Assembly: GCA_024641705.1 (NCBI GenBank)
Contig: JAHECO010000007.1
Span: forward strand, 80,917-144,916
Direction: 5' to 3'
DNA length: 64,000 nucleotides
From: Candidatus Kryptoniota bacterium
Lineage (GTDB): Bacteria; Bacteroidota; Ignavibacteria; Kryptoniales; JAKASW01
The notes under the pieces are model-generated. The model saw only the letters and a program-made list of their open reading frames with translations. It did not search any database and was not told the DNA's origin. Made by a program: the position numbers and the translations under genes. Position 1 is the first letter of the stretch. Each line of letters begins with the position of its first letter. This document shows positions 9,567 to 18,244 of this stretch, piece by piece.

Positions 9567-9821
9567 ATGAACTTCTATGTGTATGTATTGAGAAGTCTGA
9601 AGGTCGAGAGGTATTATATCGGCCAGACCGAGGATCTTGCAGACAGACTCAGGAGACACAATGGAGGGAGAGTAAGATCGACGAAGGCGTACAGGCCGTG
9701 GTCGATAGTGTACTTTGAGAAATATGAAACGAGAGCGGCTGCTGTGAGGCGGGAGCAGGAATTAAAAGACCTCAAGGGCACCGCAAGGTTTCTGAAGCTG
9801 ATTGGCGTAGCCAAGTGGTAA
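9567..9821 (+). CDS. Minimal GIY-YIG nuclease-domain protein with tRNA-derived tail
   Basis: An 84-residue single-domain GIY-YIG protein. FYVYVLRS supplies the GIY strand and YYIGQTED the YIG strand, followed by the RLRRHN arginine helix and a catalytic-type Glu in RREQELK. ATG 9567 is the first in-frame start after the tRNA. Reading upstream would translate the tRNA itself, so the longer frame is rejected. The last residues (IGVAKW and the stop) are encoded by a partial tRNA-Gln copy. Such solo GIY-YIG ORFs next to tRNAs occur widely in environmental bacteria; whether they are mobile or repair nucleases is unsettled. Confidence 0.85.
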   Translation: MNFYVYVLRSLKVERYYIGQTEDLADRLRRHNGGRVRSTKAYRPWSIVYFEKYETRAAAVRREQELKDLKGTARFLKLIGVAKW

Positions 9822-9824
9822 GGC

Positions 9825-9853
9825 GTCCCGACTGCATACCATGCAGTCGGGAC
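9825..9853. repeat. 13-bp palindrome replacing the tRNA anticodon arm
   Basis: Perfect inverted repeat GTCCCGACTGCAT / ATGCAGTCGGGAC with a 3-base loop. It shares the TCCCGAC/GTCGGGA ends with the palindrome at 9867-9892, and TCCCGAC recurs unpaired near 9987, so this looks like a small REP-like family. Confidence 0.8.
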
Positions 9854-9866
9854 ACTCGTAGGTTCT

Positions 9867-9892
9867 CCCGACAAAGCTTGACCTTTGTCGGG
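9867..9892. repeat. 10-bp REP-like palindrome inside the tRNA-copy T arm
   Basis: Perfect inverted repeat CCCGACAAAG / CTTTGTCGGG with a 6-base loop, inserted between the TAGGTT of the T arm and the 3' acceptor of the tRNA-Gln copy. Confidence 0.78.
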
Positions 9893-10093
9893 ATGCCGCC
9901 CCAGCTTAGATGAGCAGCAGCGGAGCTATATAAAGGCACTGCGCCGGTGTAAGGCCGGCAGGAATACTCCGACTGCGTGTAAGCTTTGACATATCCCGAC
10001 AAATGCCGATTGGCAAGGTATCCCTTTCGAGGGACATCCAAATCCGCCTCCCGCGGAGGATCCTTGCGTACCGGCGAAAACTAAAAGTGACTG

Positions 10094-11026
10094 ATGGACG
10101 GAATCAAGATATTTTCTGGTAGAAGCAATCTTGCTCTGGCGGAGAAGATTGCCCATGAGATCGGCGAGCCTCTCGGCGAAAGAGAGATCGTTAATTTCAG
10201 CGACGGTGAAATCTGGGTAAAGTACTCGGATAATATCAGAGGTGCGGACGTCTTCATAATTCAGAGCACGTTCCCGCCTGCCGAGAATCTCATGGAGCTG
10301 CTTATCATGATCGATGCGGCGAAGAGAGCATCGGCCTCGCGCATAACCGCAGTCATGCCGTATTTCGGTTATGCCCGGCAAGACAGGAAAGATCAACCGC
10401 GCGTCGCGATCTCCTCGAAGCTGGTGGCGAACCTTCTGACGAAGGCCGGTGCTGACAGGATATTGACGATGGACCTTCACGCCGCACAGATCCAGGGGTT
10501 TTTCGACATACCCGTCGACCACCTGTACTCCTCAGCGGTCTTTGTAAGACGGATCAAAGAGTTGAAGATACCTAACCTTGTGGTGGTCTCGCCCGACGTC
10601 GGAGGGATAAAATTTGCGCGCGCGTATGCGACGCGCTTGGAGGCGGACCTTGTCCTGATTGACAAGCGGCGGCCCAAAGCGAACGTGGCCGAAGTCGTCA
10701 ACATTATTGGTGACGTGAAAGGAAAGAATGTCCTGATCGTCGACGACCTCATAGACACGGCCGGTACTTTCGTCGCTGCCGTGAACGCGCTGAAGGCGGC
10801 CGGCGTCAACGACATTTACGGTGCGTGCACTCATCCCGTATTCAGCGGAAGCGCGTTCGAAAGAGTGGAGGCAAGCGCGTTGAAGAGGCTCATAGTCAGC
10901 GACAGCGTCCCGCTCAGGAGAGAATCGGACAAGATAGAGGTGGAATCGGTGGCGAGGCTGTTCGGCGAGGCCATCCGGAGAACCTACCAGAACGAATCAA
11001 TAAGTTCATTATTCGAAATTAAGTAA
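10094..11026 (+). CDS. prs: Ribose-phosphate pyrophosphokinase
   Basis: PRPP synthetase (ribose-5-phosphate + ATP to PRPP + AMP), feeding purine, pyrimidine, His and Trp synthesis. The 310-residue length is standard. Visible motifs are the N-terminal KIFSGRSNLALAEKIA, the flexible-loop region YFGYARQDRKDQPRVAIS (about 90-110), and the PRPP-binding loop VLIVDDLIDTAGTF (about 213-226). It is followed after 9 bases by rplY and then pth, the common bacterial prs-rplY-pth order. No strong ribosome site is visible before ATG 10094. Confidence 0.97.
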   Translation: MDGIKIFSGRSNLALAEKIAHEIGEPLGEREIVNFSDGEIWVKYSDNIRGADVFIIQSTFPPAENLMELLIMIDAAKRASASRITAVMPYFGYARQDRKDQPRVAISSKLVANLLTKAGADRILTMDLHAAQIQGFFDIPVDHLYSSAVFVRRIKELKIPNLVVVSPDVGGIKFARAYATRLEADLVLIDKRRPKANVAEVVNIIGDVKGKNVLIVDDLIDTAGTFVAAVNALKAAGVNDIYGACTHPVFSGSAFERVEASALKRLIVSDSVPLRRESDKIEVESVARLFGEAIRRTYQNESISSLFEIK

Positions 11027-11035
11027 GAGGATAAA

Positions 11036-11713
11036 ATGGAAGACGTTGTTCTTAATGTTGAGAAAAGGACATTGACTGGCAAGAAGGCGAAGAGACTATA
11101 TGGCGAGAAGAAAATACCGGGTGTGTTCTATCTTGGAAATGAGAATGTCACGCTCCAGGCGGATGAGGCACCCGTCCGGAAACTGGCCGGTTCGCATGCT
11201 ACCCACGTCCTCAAAGTGAAATTCGAAGATGGCACGGAACGCCGGGCGATTCTCAATGAAGTACAGTATGATCCCGTGGCCGGGAATATTCTCCACTTCG
11301 ATCTTCAGGGCGTCAGGGAAGGGCAAAAGATCACTCTGCAGGTGCCGGTCCAGATAACCGGAAGTGCAAAGGGTATAAAAGACGGTGGAATTCTCCAGCA
11401 TTCCATTCACAGGATCAGGATACAGTGCGACCCCGATAATGTCCCCGGACACGTGACCGTCGACGTGACGGAACTCGGAATCGCCGACTCGGTCCACATA
11501 AAGGATATCAAGCTCGAGGGAGTCAAGATACTTGACAATCCCGAAGCCGCGATTGTGACGGTCGTGCCGCCTCCGACAATCAAGGAGGAGACTCCCGAGG
11601 CTGCTGCACTCGCCGAGGCTGAGCAGCCCGCCGAGCCCGAGGTCATCGGAAAGACGAAGAAGGCCGAGGAGGAAGGCGAAGCTGCCCCTGCCGAAGAGAA
11701 GGGGAAGAAGTAA
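11036..11713 (+). CDS. rplY: 50S ribosomal protein L25/general stress protein Ctc
   Basis: Two-domain CTC form of L25 (225 residues) that binds 5S rRNA. The N-terminal L25 domain includes GVFYLGNENVTLQAD; the second TL5-type domain spans about residues 95-185 and includes CDPDNVPGHVTVDVTELGI. The tail from about residue 186 is Glu/Ala-rich and low-complexity (EEGEAAPAEEKGKK), as often in Bacteroidota. It sits between prs and pth, probably in one transcript. Confidence 0.95.
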   Translation: MEDVVLNVEKRTLTGKKAKRLYGEKKIPGVFYLGNENVTLQADEAPVRKLAGSHATHVLKVKFEDGTERRAILNEVQYDPVAGNILHFDLQGVREGQKITLQVPVQITGSAKGIKDGGILQHSIHRIRIQCDPDNVPGHVTVDVTELGIADSVHIKDIKLEGVKILDNPEAAIVTVVPPPTIKEETPEAAALAEAEQPAEPEVIGKTKKAEEEGEAAPAEEKGKK

Positions 11714-11764
11714 GCTTGCCGGGTTTCTGCCGAAATTGAAGACCTTCCTGAAGGGCCCCCTGGA

Positions 11765-12334
11765 TTGGGCAAGAAGATGATCGTCGGCCTGGGAAACGTG
11801 GGACGAGACTACGAAGACACGCGTCACAACGTCGGCTTCATGGTTGTCGATCTCGTGGCGTCGAAGACCAAGAAGACTTTCCGGGCGGGGAAGGGAGAAT
11901 ATTTCTTTTCGGAGATGCGTCACGCCGGGGAGGATGTCGTTCTGCTTAAGCCGACCACATTCATGAACAACAGCGGCATCGCCGTCAAGGACGCCGTGGA
12001 AAGATTCGCCGTCGATCCGGCCGACCTGCTTGTCGTCTACGACGATTTCAATATACCGCTCGGCAAGCTCCGACTTCGCAAGGGGGGGAGCGACGGCGGG
12101 CATAACGGAGTTTATTCCGTCATCTATCATCTTAACGATGACTGTTTCCCGAGGCTGCGCTGCGGCATCGGGACGGCCGAAGTCGTGCCGGGAAGAGACA
12201 TGGCCGATTTTGTGCTTTCAAAGTTTGAGGCCGCCGAAAACGCCGATATGGAGAAGATGGTGGCGGACGCCGCGGATGCGGTGTTTGTCTTTATCAACTC
12301 CGGGATCCAGGCTGCCATGAACAGATTCAACTGA
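11765..12334 (+). CDS. pth: Peptidyl-tRNA hydrolase
   Basis: Cleaves peptidyl-tRNA released by stalled ribosomes. The expected active-site features are present: IVGLGN with the substrate Asn, TRHNVGF with the catalytic His (about residue 23), and DDFNIPLGKLRLRKGGSDGG HNG with the catalytic-pair Asp and the tRNA-binding stretch. The usual GLGNPG reads GLGNVG here. The start is uncertain: TTG 11765 gives 189 residues, ATG 11777 gives 185; neither has a strong ribosome site. Confidence 0.95.
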   Translation: MGKKMIVGLGNVGRDYEDTRHNVGFMVVDLVASKTKKTFRAGKGEYFFSEMRHAGEDVVLLKPTTFMNNSGIAVKDAVERFAVDPADLLVVYDDFNIPLGKLRLRKGGSDGGHNGVYSVIYHLNDDCFPRLRCGIGTAEVVPGRDMADFVLSKFEAAENADMEKMVADAADAVFVFINSGIQAAMNRFN

Positions 12335-12412
12335 ACAAGAACCGCGCAGGACGAGCTCTCGTCAGGCGCAAAACTGCTGACCGTTCTCACCAACGGGCAG
12401 CCAAATTGACCG

Positions 12413-12420
12413 AAGGAGGT
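12413..12420 (+). promoter_or_regulatory. Ribosome binding site fixing the CTG start of rpsF
   Basis: AAGGAGGT at 12413-12420 is a near-perfect anti-16S match. The rpsF frame has a TGA at 12420-12422 inside this site. The only codons between it and the conserved S6 text are ATT (12423, too close) and CTG (12429, 8 bases after the site). Confidence 0.75.
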
Positions 12421-12428
12421 GAATTAAA

Positions 12429-12878
12429 CTGAACATCGTTCAGCGAGAGTACGAGACCACATTCATTATCAATTCCAACCTGGAAGACGGCCAGATCGAG
12501 ACCATAATCACACGCTACCAGGAATTCATCACGAAGAACGGCGGCGAAGTGACCACGGCCGACCGTTGGGGGAGAAGGCGCCTCGCATATACAATCAGGA
12601 AGAAGAACGCGGGGTTCTACACGCAGCTGCTCCACAAGTCTCCGACCGACATCGTTACGAAACTCGAACAGGCGTTCAAGCTTGACGAGGACGTGATCCG
12701 TCACCTTACAGTTGTTGTCGATAAGAACATGCAAAAAGCCCGTGCCGGCGTGAAGAAGCGCCGCCATCAGCGTGTTTCGAGAACCGAACCGGCTGAGCCA
12801 TCCGGTCAGTCGGACGAACAGCGTCCGTCCGGCGGGAGGAGCAGCGCCGTGCCAAGTAGAGACCATGACGAGAAGTGA
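12429..12878 (+). CDS. rpsF: 30S ribosomal protein S6, probable CTG start
   Basis: S6 binds S18 on the small-subunit platform. Conserved text begins right at the first codons (QREYETTFIINSNLEDGQIE), so the gene must start close to 12429. No ATG, GTG or TTG lies between the in-frame TGA at 12420 and this block, making CTG 12429 the best start. The S6 core runs to about residue 108 (EDVIRHLTVVVDKNMQKARAG), then a charged Ser/Pro/Arg-rich tail brings it to 149 residues. It is the first gene of the classical rpsF-ssb-rpsR-rplI block. Confidence 0.93.
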   Translation: MNIVQREYETTFIINSNLEDGQIETIITRYQEFITKNGGEVTTADRWGRRRLAYTIRKKNAGFYTQLLHKSPTDIVTKLEQAFKLDEDVIRHLTVVVDKNMQKARAGVKKRRHQRVSRTEPAEPSGQSDEQRPSGGRSSAVPSRDHDEK

Positions 12879-12916
12879 ATAACTGTTAGTAAGGTTAATC
12901 TATTGATGGAGGACTT

Positions 12917-13399
12917 ATGGCTGACCTAAAGATGCCCGAAATGAACTGTGTCGTAATCGCCGGCAACCTCACAAAGGATCCGGTGTTTCGACAGACTACG
13001 AACGGTACCCCCGTCGTCAACTTCACGGTGGCATCGAACAGGAAATTCCGGGACAGCGGAAACCAGTGGCAGGAAGACGTGTGCTACGTAGGCGTGGTTG
13101 CCTGGAACAAGCTGGCGGACAGCTGCCGCGACCGACTCAAGAAGGGAAGCGCCGTTCTGGTCGACGGCGAGCTCCAGAGTCGGAACTGGAAAACAGACGA
13201 CGGCCACAACCGTTCGATCGTCGAGATAAAGGCGAGACGAATCCAGTTCCTCAACAAGCGCGGGCGGCCGGCGGATGTCGCCGCCGAACAGGTCGCGGAT
13301 GACGAGCCATCGACCTTCATGGATGAATCGTTCGACAGGTTCCTTACGAACGAGGAGTCCGATCTTCTTAAAAATAACGGACACAAAATCAGCGAGTAA
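12917..13399 (+). CDS. ssb: Single-stranded DNA-binding protein
   Basis: OB-fold SSB that coats ssDNA in replication and repair, 160 residues. The OB domain runs from about residue 9 ([18 protein letters not shown]) to about 118, with [13 protein letters not shown] and [12 protein letters not shown] as expected. The tail is short and acidic but ends [13 protein letters not shown], not the usual DDDIPF partner-binding tip. GGAGG stands upstream of the ATG. The location between rpsF and rpsR is conserved across bacteria. Confidence 0.95.
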   Translation: MADLKMPEMNCVVIAGNLTKDPVFRQTTNGTPVVNFTVASNRKFRDSGNQWQEDVCYVGVVAWNKLADSCRDRLKKGSAVLVDGELQSRNWKTDDGHNRSIVEIKARRIQFLNKRGRPADVAAEQVADDEPSTFMDESFDRFLTNEESDLLKNNGHKISE

Positions 13400-13404
13400 A
13401 TGAA

Positions 13405-13641
13405 TTGTTACCAGTCAAAGAAATAAAAAAGAGAAAAGTCTGCAGGTTCTGCGAGAGCGGCGACGTCTACATCGACTACAGGGATGAGAAGCGTCTCATT
13501 AAATTCACGTCGGAACAGGGGAAGATTATCCCGCGCCGCGTGACCGGGACCTGCGCGAAACACCAGCGCCAGCTCGCGCTTGCTATAAAGCGTGCGCGTC
13601 ACCTGGCTCTGCTGCCTTTTGTCTCGGACATAATTAGATAG
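13405..13641 (+). CDS. rpsR: 30S ribosomal protein S18
   Basis: 78 residues. [20 protein letters not shown] is the S18 N-terminal zinc-binding-type variant (C-x2-C), and [20 protein letters not shown] is the hallmark core with a further Cys and His, suggesting the zinc-binding (C+) form. TTG 13405 is the first usable start; an ATG at 13400 is in another frame and stops at once. It begins 6 bases after ssb and no strong ribosome site is visible, so coupling to ssb is likely. Confidence 0.95.
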   Translation: MLPVKEIKKRKVCRFCESGDVYIDYRDEKRLIKFTSEQGKIIPRRVTGTCAKHQRQLALAIKRARHLALLPFVSDIIR

Positions 13642-13755
13642 AAATCAGTAAGTAGTAGTTGGTAGGTAGTAGCCGGCAGTAACGACAGGTCCAAACCTAT
13701 GGGCGCTGTTTACTACATACTCCTTACTAATTACTGCTTTTGACAAGGAGTTTAC
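13642..13755. repeat. Low-complexity imperfect inverted repeat between rpsR and rplI
   Basis: The left half is rich in AGTAAGTAGTAG/GGTAGGTAGTAG. The right half (CTGTTTACTACATACTCC TTACTAATTACTG, written in parts) is its imperfect reverse complement, so about 35 bases on each side could pair. It separates rplI from the rest of the ribosomal block and may be a degraded mobile palindrome. Confidence 0.5.
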
Positions 13756-14205
13756 ATGAAAGTAATACTAAGAAAGAATTACGAGGGCCTGGGCGAGATC
13801 GGCAAGGTCGTGGATGTCCGCGACGGCTATGCCAGGAACTTCCTTATCCCTCAGAAGCTGGCGTACCCCTATGCACCGGGCTACATCAAAATGATGGAGA
13901 ATGAGAAGCGCGCTTACCAGGCGAAGATGAACCGCGAGATCCAGGACGCCGAAACGCTGGCACAGAAGCTCAACGGTGTGGAGCTTACAATGGAAGTCCA
14001 GGCTGGCGAGGAGGACAAGTTGTTCGGCTCCGTCACTTCTCAGATGATCGCCGACAAGCTCGCGGAGAAGGGCCTCGAAGTGGACCGGCGCCGTATCGAA
14101 CTTGCCGAGCCGATAAAGGCTCTCGGAAACTACAAGGTGCCGGTGAAGCTTCACCAGCAAGTTACCGCCGAGATCAGCGTCTCGGTCGTGCGCCAACCGG
14201 AATGA
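13756..14205 (+). CDS. rplI: 50S ribosomal protein L9
   Basis: 149-residue L9 of the large-subunit L1 stalk base. The N-domain has the hallmark MKVILRKNYEGLGEIGKVVDV and GYARNFLIPQKLA. A long connecting helix (about 42-75) leads to the C-domain with EDKLFGSVTSQMIAD. AAGGAG precedes ATG 13756 by 7 bases. It closes the rpsF-ssb-rpsR-rplI group. Confidence 0.97.
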   Translation: MKVILRKNYEGLGEIGKVVDVRDGYARNFLIPQKLAYPYAPGYIKMMENEKRAYQAKMNREIQDAETLAQKLNGVELTMEVQAGEEDKLFGSVTSQMIADKLAEKGLEVDRRRIELAEPIKALGNYKVPVKLHQQVTAEISVSVVRQPE

Positions 14206-14501
14206 CAGAGGCTGCCGACGAGGCGGCCAACCCAACAGGCTCTCAATCCGATCGCGACCGGCACGTCATGCGCACGGACGGATTGAGGAGAGACAGCTGG
14301 CGCCAGCGTGTTGACCCATGTATCGGTTGAGGCTTCTCGTCCACGATCAGGGAGAAGATGCCCCGCTGGGGGAAAGCGGGCTCTTCAGAGTGCAGAATCA
14401 ATCGTTGAAAGCGGAACCCTTCGGCACGTTATTTTCATCTCATCTGTGCTGTCTCGCCTTGTTTAGACGGCGTTTCTGAGTTATTTTTTCTGGAGATAGC
14501 G
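14206..14501. other. Intergenic region rplI-ccdA
   Basis: No convincing ORF or RNA gene. Two hairpins are visible: CTCAATCCG/CGGATTGAG (9-bp arms, about 14241-14287) and CCCGCT/AGCGGG near 14371. TGGAGA before the GTG of ccdA serves as its ribosome site. A T6 run at 14486-14491 lies just ahead of it. Confidence 0.5.
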
Positions 14502-15230
14502 GTGGAAAACGTAAGTATATTGACGGCTTTTCTCTTCGGGATTATATCCTTTGTCTCGCCGTGTGTCCTGCCAATTGTTCCCGGGTACCTCTCCTTCATC
14601 AGCGGCTACAGTTTCGACGAGCTCGTCAGCAGCTCCCGCTCCGACCTCTTCAAGAGAGTCACCCTCAACTCAGTGCTTTTCATACTCGGATTCTCCGTCA
14701 TATTCGTGGCTTTAGGCGCCTCCGCCACCGCCGTCGGACAATTCATGGTACAGAAGCTGGACCTCTTTGCCAAGATTGCAGGGGTCATCATCATCGTGTT
14801 CGGGCTTCACATGACGGGGATATTCAAGATCAAGTTTCTCAATTACGAAAAGAAGTTTCATACCGACAAGAAGATAGGGCCACTCGGGTCGTTCGTGGCG
14901 GGTCTGGCCTTCGCCTTCGGATGGACTCCCTGCATCGGCCCGGTTCTGGCGGCCATCCTCACCATCGCGGCTCAGCAGAACACGATCGGGAAGGGGATAA
15001 TACTTCTTTCGGTCTATTCTCTCGGTCTCGGGATACCGTTTCTCGCAACGAGCCTGAGTATCAACGCGTTCTTATCTTTCTTCAGGAGGTTCAGTAAGTA
15101 TATCAGATGGGTGGAGGTGACAGGAGGAGTTCTGCTAATCATCGTAGGGATATTGATCATGACGAACAATTTAACCGTGCTTTCAGGTTACTTTGCGAAG
15201 TGGTTCCCGTTCCTTAACCAACTGTCATGA
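14502..15230 (+). CDS. ccdA: CcdA-type thiol-disulfide electron transporter
   Basis: Six-TM inner-membrane protein (242 residues) of the CcdA/DsbD family that passes electrons from cytoplasmic thioredoxin to periplasmic thiol proteins, often for cytochrome c maturation. The two half-site cysteine motifs are present: SFVSPCVLPIVPGYLSF (TM1) and GWTPCIGPVLAAIL (TM4). GTG 14502 follows TGGAGA. It would be the natural electron donor for the TlpA- and thioredoxin-like proteins at 20.8-24.9 kb (inference). Confidence 0.93.
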   Translation: MENVSILTAFLFGIISFVSPCVLPIVPGYLSFISGYSFDELVSSSRSDLFKRVTLNSVLFILGFSVIFVALGASATAVGQFMVQKLDLFAKIAGVIIIVFGLHMTGIFKIKFLNYEKKFHTDKKIGPLGSFVAGLAFAFGWTPCIGPVLAAILTIAAQQNTIGKGIILLSVYSLGLGIPFLATSLSINAFLSFFRRFSKYIRWVEVTGGVLLIIVGILIMTNNLTVLSGYFAKWFPFLNQLS

Positions 15231-15255
15231 AAGCAACTAATCAGAGGAAATATGA

Positions 15256-17091
15256 ATGAGTAAGACGATTGAAACCTTGGATGATGTGGTGATACGATTC
15301 GCCGGCGATTCGGGTGACGGAATGCAGCTTACCGGCATGCAGTTCACCAACACGACGGCCATGGTCGGCAACGACTTGAGCACTCTTCCGGACTACCCCG
15401 CGGAGATAAGGGCTCCTGCCGGAACACTGTTCGGAGTATCAAGCTTTCAGCTGCACTTTTCGAGCTGGGACATCCTGACGCCGGGAGATCATCCCGACGT
15501 GCTGGTGGCGATGAACCCGGCCGCGTTGAAAGTGCACCTGAAGGACTTGAAGAAGGGCGGCGTGATCATCGCGAATATAGATTCGTTCGACGACAAGAAT
15601 CTGAACCTTGCGGGTTATCAGGCGAGTCCGTTAACGGACAACTCCCTCGGCAATTATCAGGTCATCGAAGTACCGATCACGAAGCTGACACTGAACGCGC
15701 TTCAGGGGAGCGGCCTCTCGCAGAAAGAGATGGTACGCTGCAAGAATTTCTTCGCTCTCGGCCTTATGTACTGGATGTATTCCCGCCCACTCGAAACCAC
15801 AGAGGAGTGGATAAAGGAAAAATTCGGAAAAGAGCCCCAGATCGCGGAAGCAAACGACAAGGCTTTGAAAGCAGGGTATTACTACGGCGAGTCCACCGAG
15901 GCTTTTGCCGCGCGTTTCGAAGTGAAGCCCGCACAGCTCAAGCCAGGCCTTTACAGGAACATTACCGGAAACGAAGCTACGGCACTCGGTGTCGTCGCGG
16001 CCGCGCACAAAGCCGGCATCCCGCTCTACTACGCAAGTTATCCCATTACCCCTGCAAGCGAGATACTTCACAATCTTTCGGCCTACAAGAACTTCAACGT
16101 GAAGACTTATCAGGCCGAGGACGAGATTGCGGCAGCGGGCGCCGCAGTAGGCGCTTCCTACGCGGGCAACCTTGCGGTCACCGGAACGAGCGGCCCCGGT
16201 GCTGCTCTGAAATCCGAGACCATAAGCCTCGCGGTGATGCTCGAGCTTCCGCTCGTTATAGTGGATGTCCAGCGCGGAGGTCCGTCCACGGGTCTGCCGA
16301 CAAAGACGGAACAGTCCGACCTCTTGTTCGTCACGTACGGACGTCACGGCGAGGCACCGGCGCCGGTTATTGCCGCCGCGACTCCCGCGGACTGCTTCCA
16401 GATGGCGTACGAAGCTGCAAGAATAGCGATCAAGTATATGACTCCGGTCTATCTCCTGACCGACGGCTACCTCGGGAACGGAAGCGAGCCGTGGCTCGTC
16501 ACCGATGCCAAGGATCTGCCGCCGATCCCGGTCCACTTCAGGACCGACCCGGAGAACTTCCATCCTTACTCGAGGAACGAAAACAACGTGCGTCCGTGGG
16601 CGCTACCCGGGACGCCCGGTCTGGAACACCGGATCGGCGGCCTCGAAAAGGCCAACATCACGGGAAACGTCAGTTATGATCCGGACAACCACGACTTCAT
16701 GGTACACCTGAGGGCCGAAAAGGTGAAGGGTATCGAAAAGGATATTCCTCTCCAGGAAGTTTACGGCGAACAGAGCGGCGATCTTCTCGTCGTGAGCTGG
16801 GGCGGTACCTTCGGAGCGGTAAGGTCTACGGTCGAGAGAATGCGCAAGAACGGATATAAGATATCCCACGCGCACCTTCGCTACCTTAACCCGTTCCCGC
16901 GAAACCTCGGCGATGTCCTGAAGAACTTCAAGACGATCTTCGTGCCGGAGATCAACCTCGGCCAGCTCTCGAAGCTTCTGAGAACCGAATTCCTTATCCC
17001 CGTGGTCCAGTACAACAAGGTCAGAGGTCTCCCTATCAGGTCGGCCGAGCTTGAACAGGCAATCAAAGATGCGCTAGGAGGTGTTAAGTAA
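15256..17091 (+). CDS. korA: 2-oxoacid:ferredoxin oxidoreductase, fused gamma-alpha subunit
   Basis: Subunit of a CoA-dependent 2-oxoacid:ferredoxin oxidoreductase, probably 2-oxoglutarate to succinyl-CoA. The 611 residues combine a gamma domain (residues about 8-190, [16 protein letters not shown]) with an alpha pyrimidine-binding domain (from about 215, ending near 600). [14 protein letters not shown] (about 261) and [13 protein letters not shown] are family signatures. It overlaps korB by one base (TAATG). The fused layout is typical of aerobic-type KorAB in Bacteroidota, actinobacteria and reverse-TCA organisms. Confidence 0.93.
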   Translation: MSKTIETLDDVVIRFAGDSGDGMQLTGMQFTNTTAMVGNDLSTLPDYPAEIRAPAGTLFGVSSFQLHFSSWDILTPGDHPDVLVAMNPAALKVHLKDLKKGGVIIANIDSFDDKNLNLAGYQASPLTDNSLGNYQVIEVPITKLTLNALQGSGLSQKEMVRCKNFFALGLMYWMYSRPLETTEEWIKEKFGKEPQIAEANDKALKAGYYYGESTEAFAARFEVKPAQLKPGLYRNITGNEATALGVVAAAHKAGIPLYYASYPITPASEILHNLSAYKNFNVKTYQAEDEIAAAGAAVGASYAGNLAVTGTSGPGAALKSETISLAVMLELPLVIVDVQRGGPSTGLPTKTEQSDLLFVTYGRHGEAPAPVIAAATPADCFQMAYEAARIAIKYMTPVYLLTDGYLGNGSEPWLVTDAKDLPPIPVHFRTDPENFHPYSRNENNVRPWALPGTPGLEHRIGGLEKANITGNVSYDPDNHDFMVHLRAEKVKGIEKDIPLQEVYGEQSGDLLVVSWGGTFGAVRSTVERMRKNGYKISHAHLRYLNPFPRNLGDVLKNFKTIFVPEINLGQLSKLLRTEFLIPVVQYNKVRGLPIRSAELEQAIKDALGGVK

Positions 17092-18134
17092 TGTCTACTT
17101 CAAATGGAAATGGTGGAGTAACTGTTAAGAAATACACGGCTAAGGATTTTCAGTCTGACCAGGATGTGAGATGGTGTCCGGGTTGCGGCGATTACTCGAT
17201 ACTCGCGCAGGTACAGAGGATCCTTCCCGAACTCGACACGCCGAAGGAGAAACACGTGTTCATATCGGGCATCGGATGTTCGAGCCGTTTTCCGTACTAC
17301 ATGGACGCGTACGGCGTCCACGGTATTCACGGTCGCGCCCCGGCCATGGCCAGCGGCGTCAAGACGGCCAATCCCGACCTCACCGTGTGGGTTGCTTCCG
17401 GCGACGGCGATGCGCTGTCGATAGGCGGTAACCACATCATCCACTCGCTGCGGCGCAACATCGGGCTGAAGATACTGATGTTTAACAACCGTATCTACGG
17501 CCTGACAAAAGGGCAATACTCGCCTACCTCGGAACTCGGCAAGAAGACCAAGTCGACGCCGTTCGGCACGATCGACTACCCGTTCAACCCGGTCCAGCTC
17601 GCGCTCGGAGCGGAAGGGACTTTCGTAGCCCGGTGTCTCGACCGGGATCCGAAGCATCTCCAGCAGGTTCTCCTGCGGGCGGCGAAGCATAAGGGAACCG
17701 CGTTCATAGAGATCTACCAGAACTGCAACGTTTTCAACGACGGTGCATTTCTCCTTCTGACGGAAAAAGACACGAAGCCGGACAACGTGCTGTATCTGGA
17801 GCACGGCAAACCTCTCGTGTTCGGAAAGGAGAACGACAAGGGGATCAGGCTGAACGGCTTCACGCCCGAAGTCGTTTCGTTGAAGGACGGCAAGTTCAGC
17901 ATCAACGACCTCGTTGTTTACGATGAGAAGTCGTTCGATATGGCTGTCCTGCTCGCCACGTTCAGCGATCGTGCAGGGTTCCCGACCCCGATTGGTGTTT
18001 TCTTCGCCGTCGAAAGGAAGGCGTACGAAGACATGATGACGGCGCAGATACAGGAAGTGACGAAGAAACGAGGCACGGGCGATCTCGACCAGCTTCTCAA
18101 GTCGGGAAACACCTGGGTCGTTTCGGCAAATTAA
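17091..18134 (+). CDS. korB: 2-oxoacid:ferredoxin oxidoreductase, beta (TPP) subunit
   Basis: Catalytic thiamine-pyrophosphate subunit, 347 residues. WCPGCGDYSILAQVQRIL (about 24-41) and the TPP/Mg motif SGDGDALSIGGNH with FNNRIYGLTKGQYSPTS are the expected signatures. Cys residues in WCPGCG and GIGCSSRFPYY fit the single 4Fe-4S cluster of this type. It pairs with korA; a strong terminator follows 26 bases after the stop, so korAB is a self-contained unit. Confidence 0.94.
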   Translation: MSTSNGNGGVTVKKYTAKDFQSDQDVRWCPGCGDYSILAQVQRILPELDTPKEKHVFISGIGCSSRFPYYMDAYGVHGIHGRAPAMASGVKTANPDLTVWVASGDGDALSIGGNHIIHSLRRNIGLKILMFNNRIYGLTKGQYSPTSELGKKTKSTPFGTIDYPFNPVQLALGAEGTFVARCLDRDPKHLQQVLLRAAKHKGTAFIEIYQNCNVFNDGAFLLLTEKDTKPDNVLYLEHGKPLVFGKENDKGIRLNGFTPEVVSLKDGKFSINDLVVYDEKSFDMAVLLATFSDRAGFPTPIGVFFAVERKAYEDMMTAQIQEVTKKRGTGDLDQLLKSGNTWVVSAN

Positions 18135-18160
18135 GTCAATCCGAAGTTCCTTCGGGAACA

Positions 18161-18190
18161 GGGGCGGTCGGGAGGCCGCCCCTTTCTTTT
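18161..18190 (+). terminator. Rho-independent terminator after korAB
   Basis: GGGGCGG/CCGCCCC stem with a loop of about 8 bases, followed at once by TTTCTTTT. Confidence 0.9.
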
Positions 18191-18244
18191 AAACGCCGGT
18201 TCCGGTTGGGATCGGCCTGAACCTGCATACAGGAGGAGGTATCA

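Larger units (their letters stand above)
9804..9904 (+). pseudogene. Broken tRNA-Gln copy interrupted by two palindromes
   Basis: Twenty-one bases of the tRNA-Gln 5' half (from position 3 of the acceptor through the D arm) recur exactly at 9804-9824. The variable-loop/T-arm text recurs at 9853-9864 and the 3' acceptor at 9895-9904. The anticodon arm is replaced by a 13-bp palindrome, and the T loop holds a 10-bp palindrome. The first three acceptor bases no longer pair. A functional tRNA is very unlikely. The 5' part also encodes the C-terminus of the GIY-YIG protein. Confidence 0.8.
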
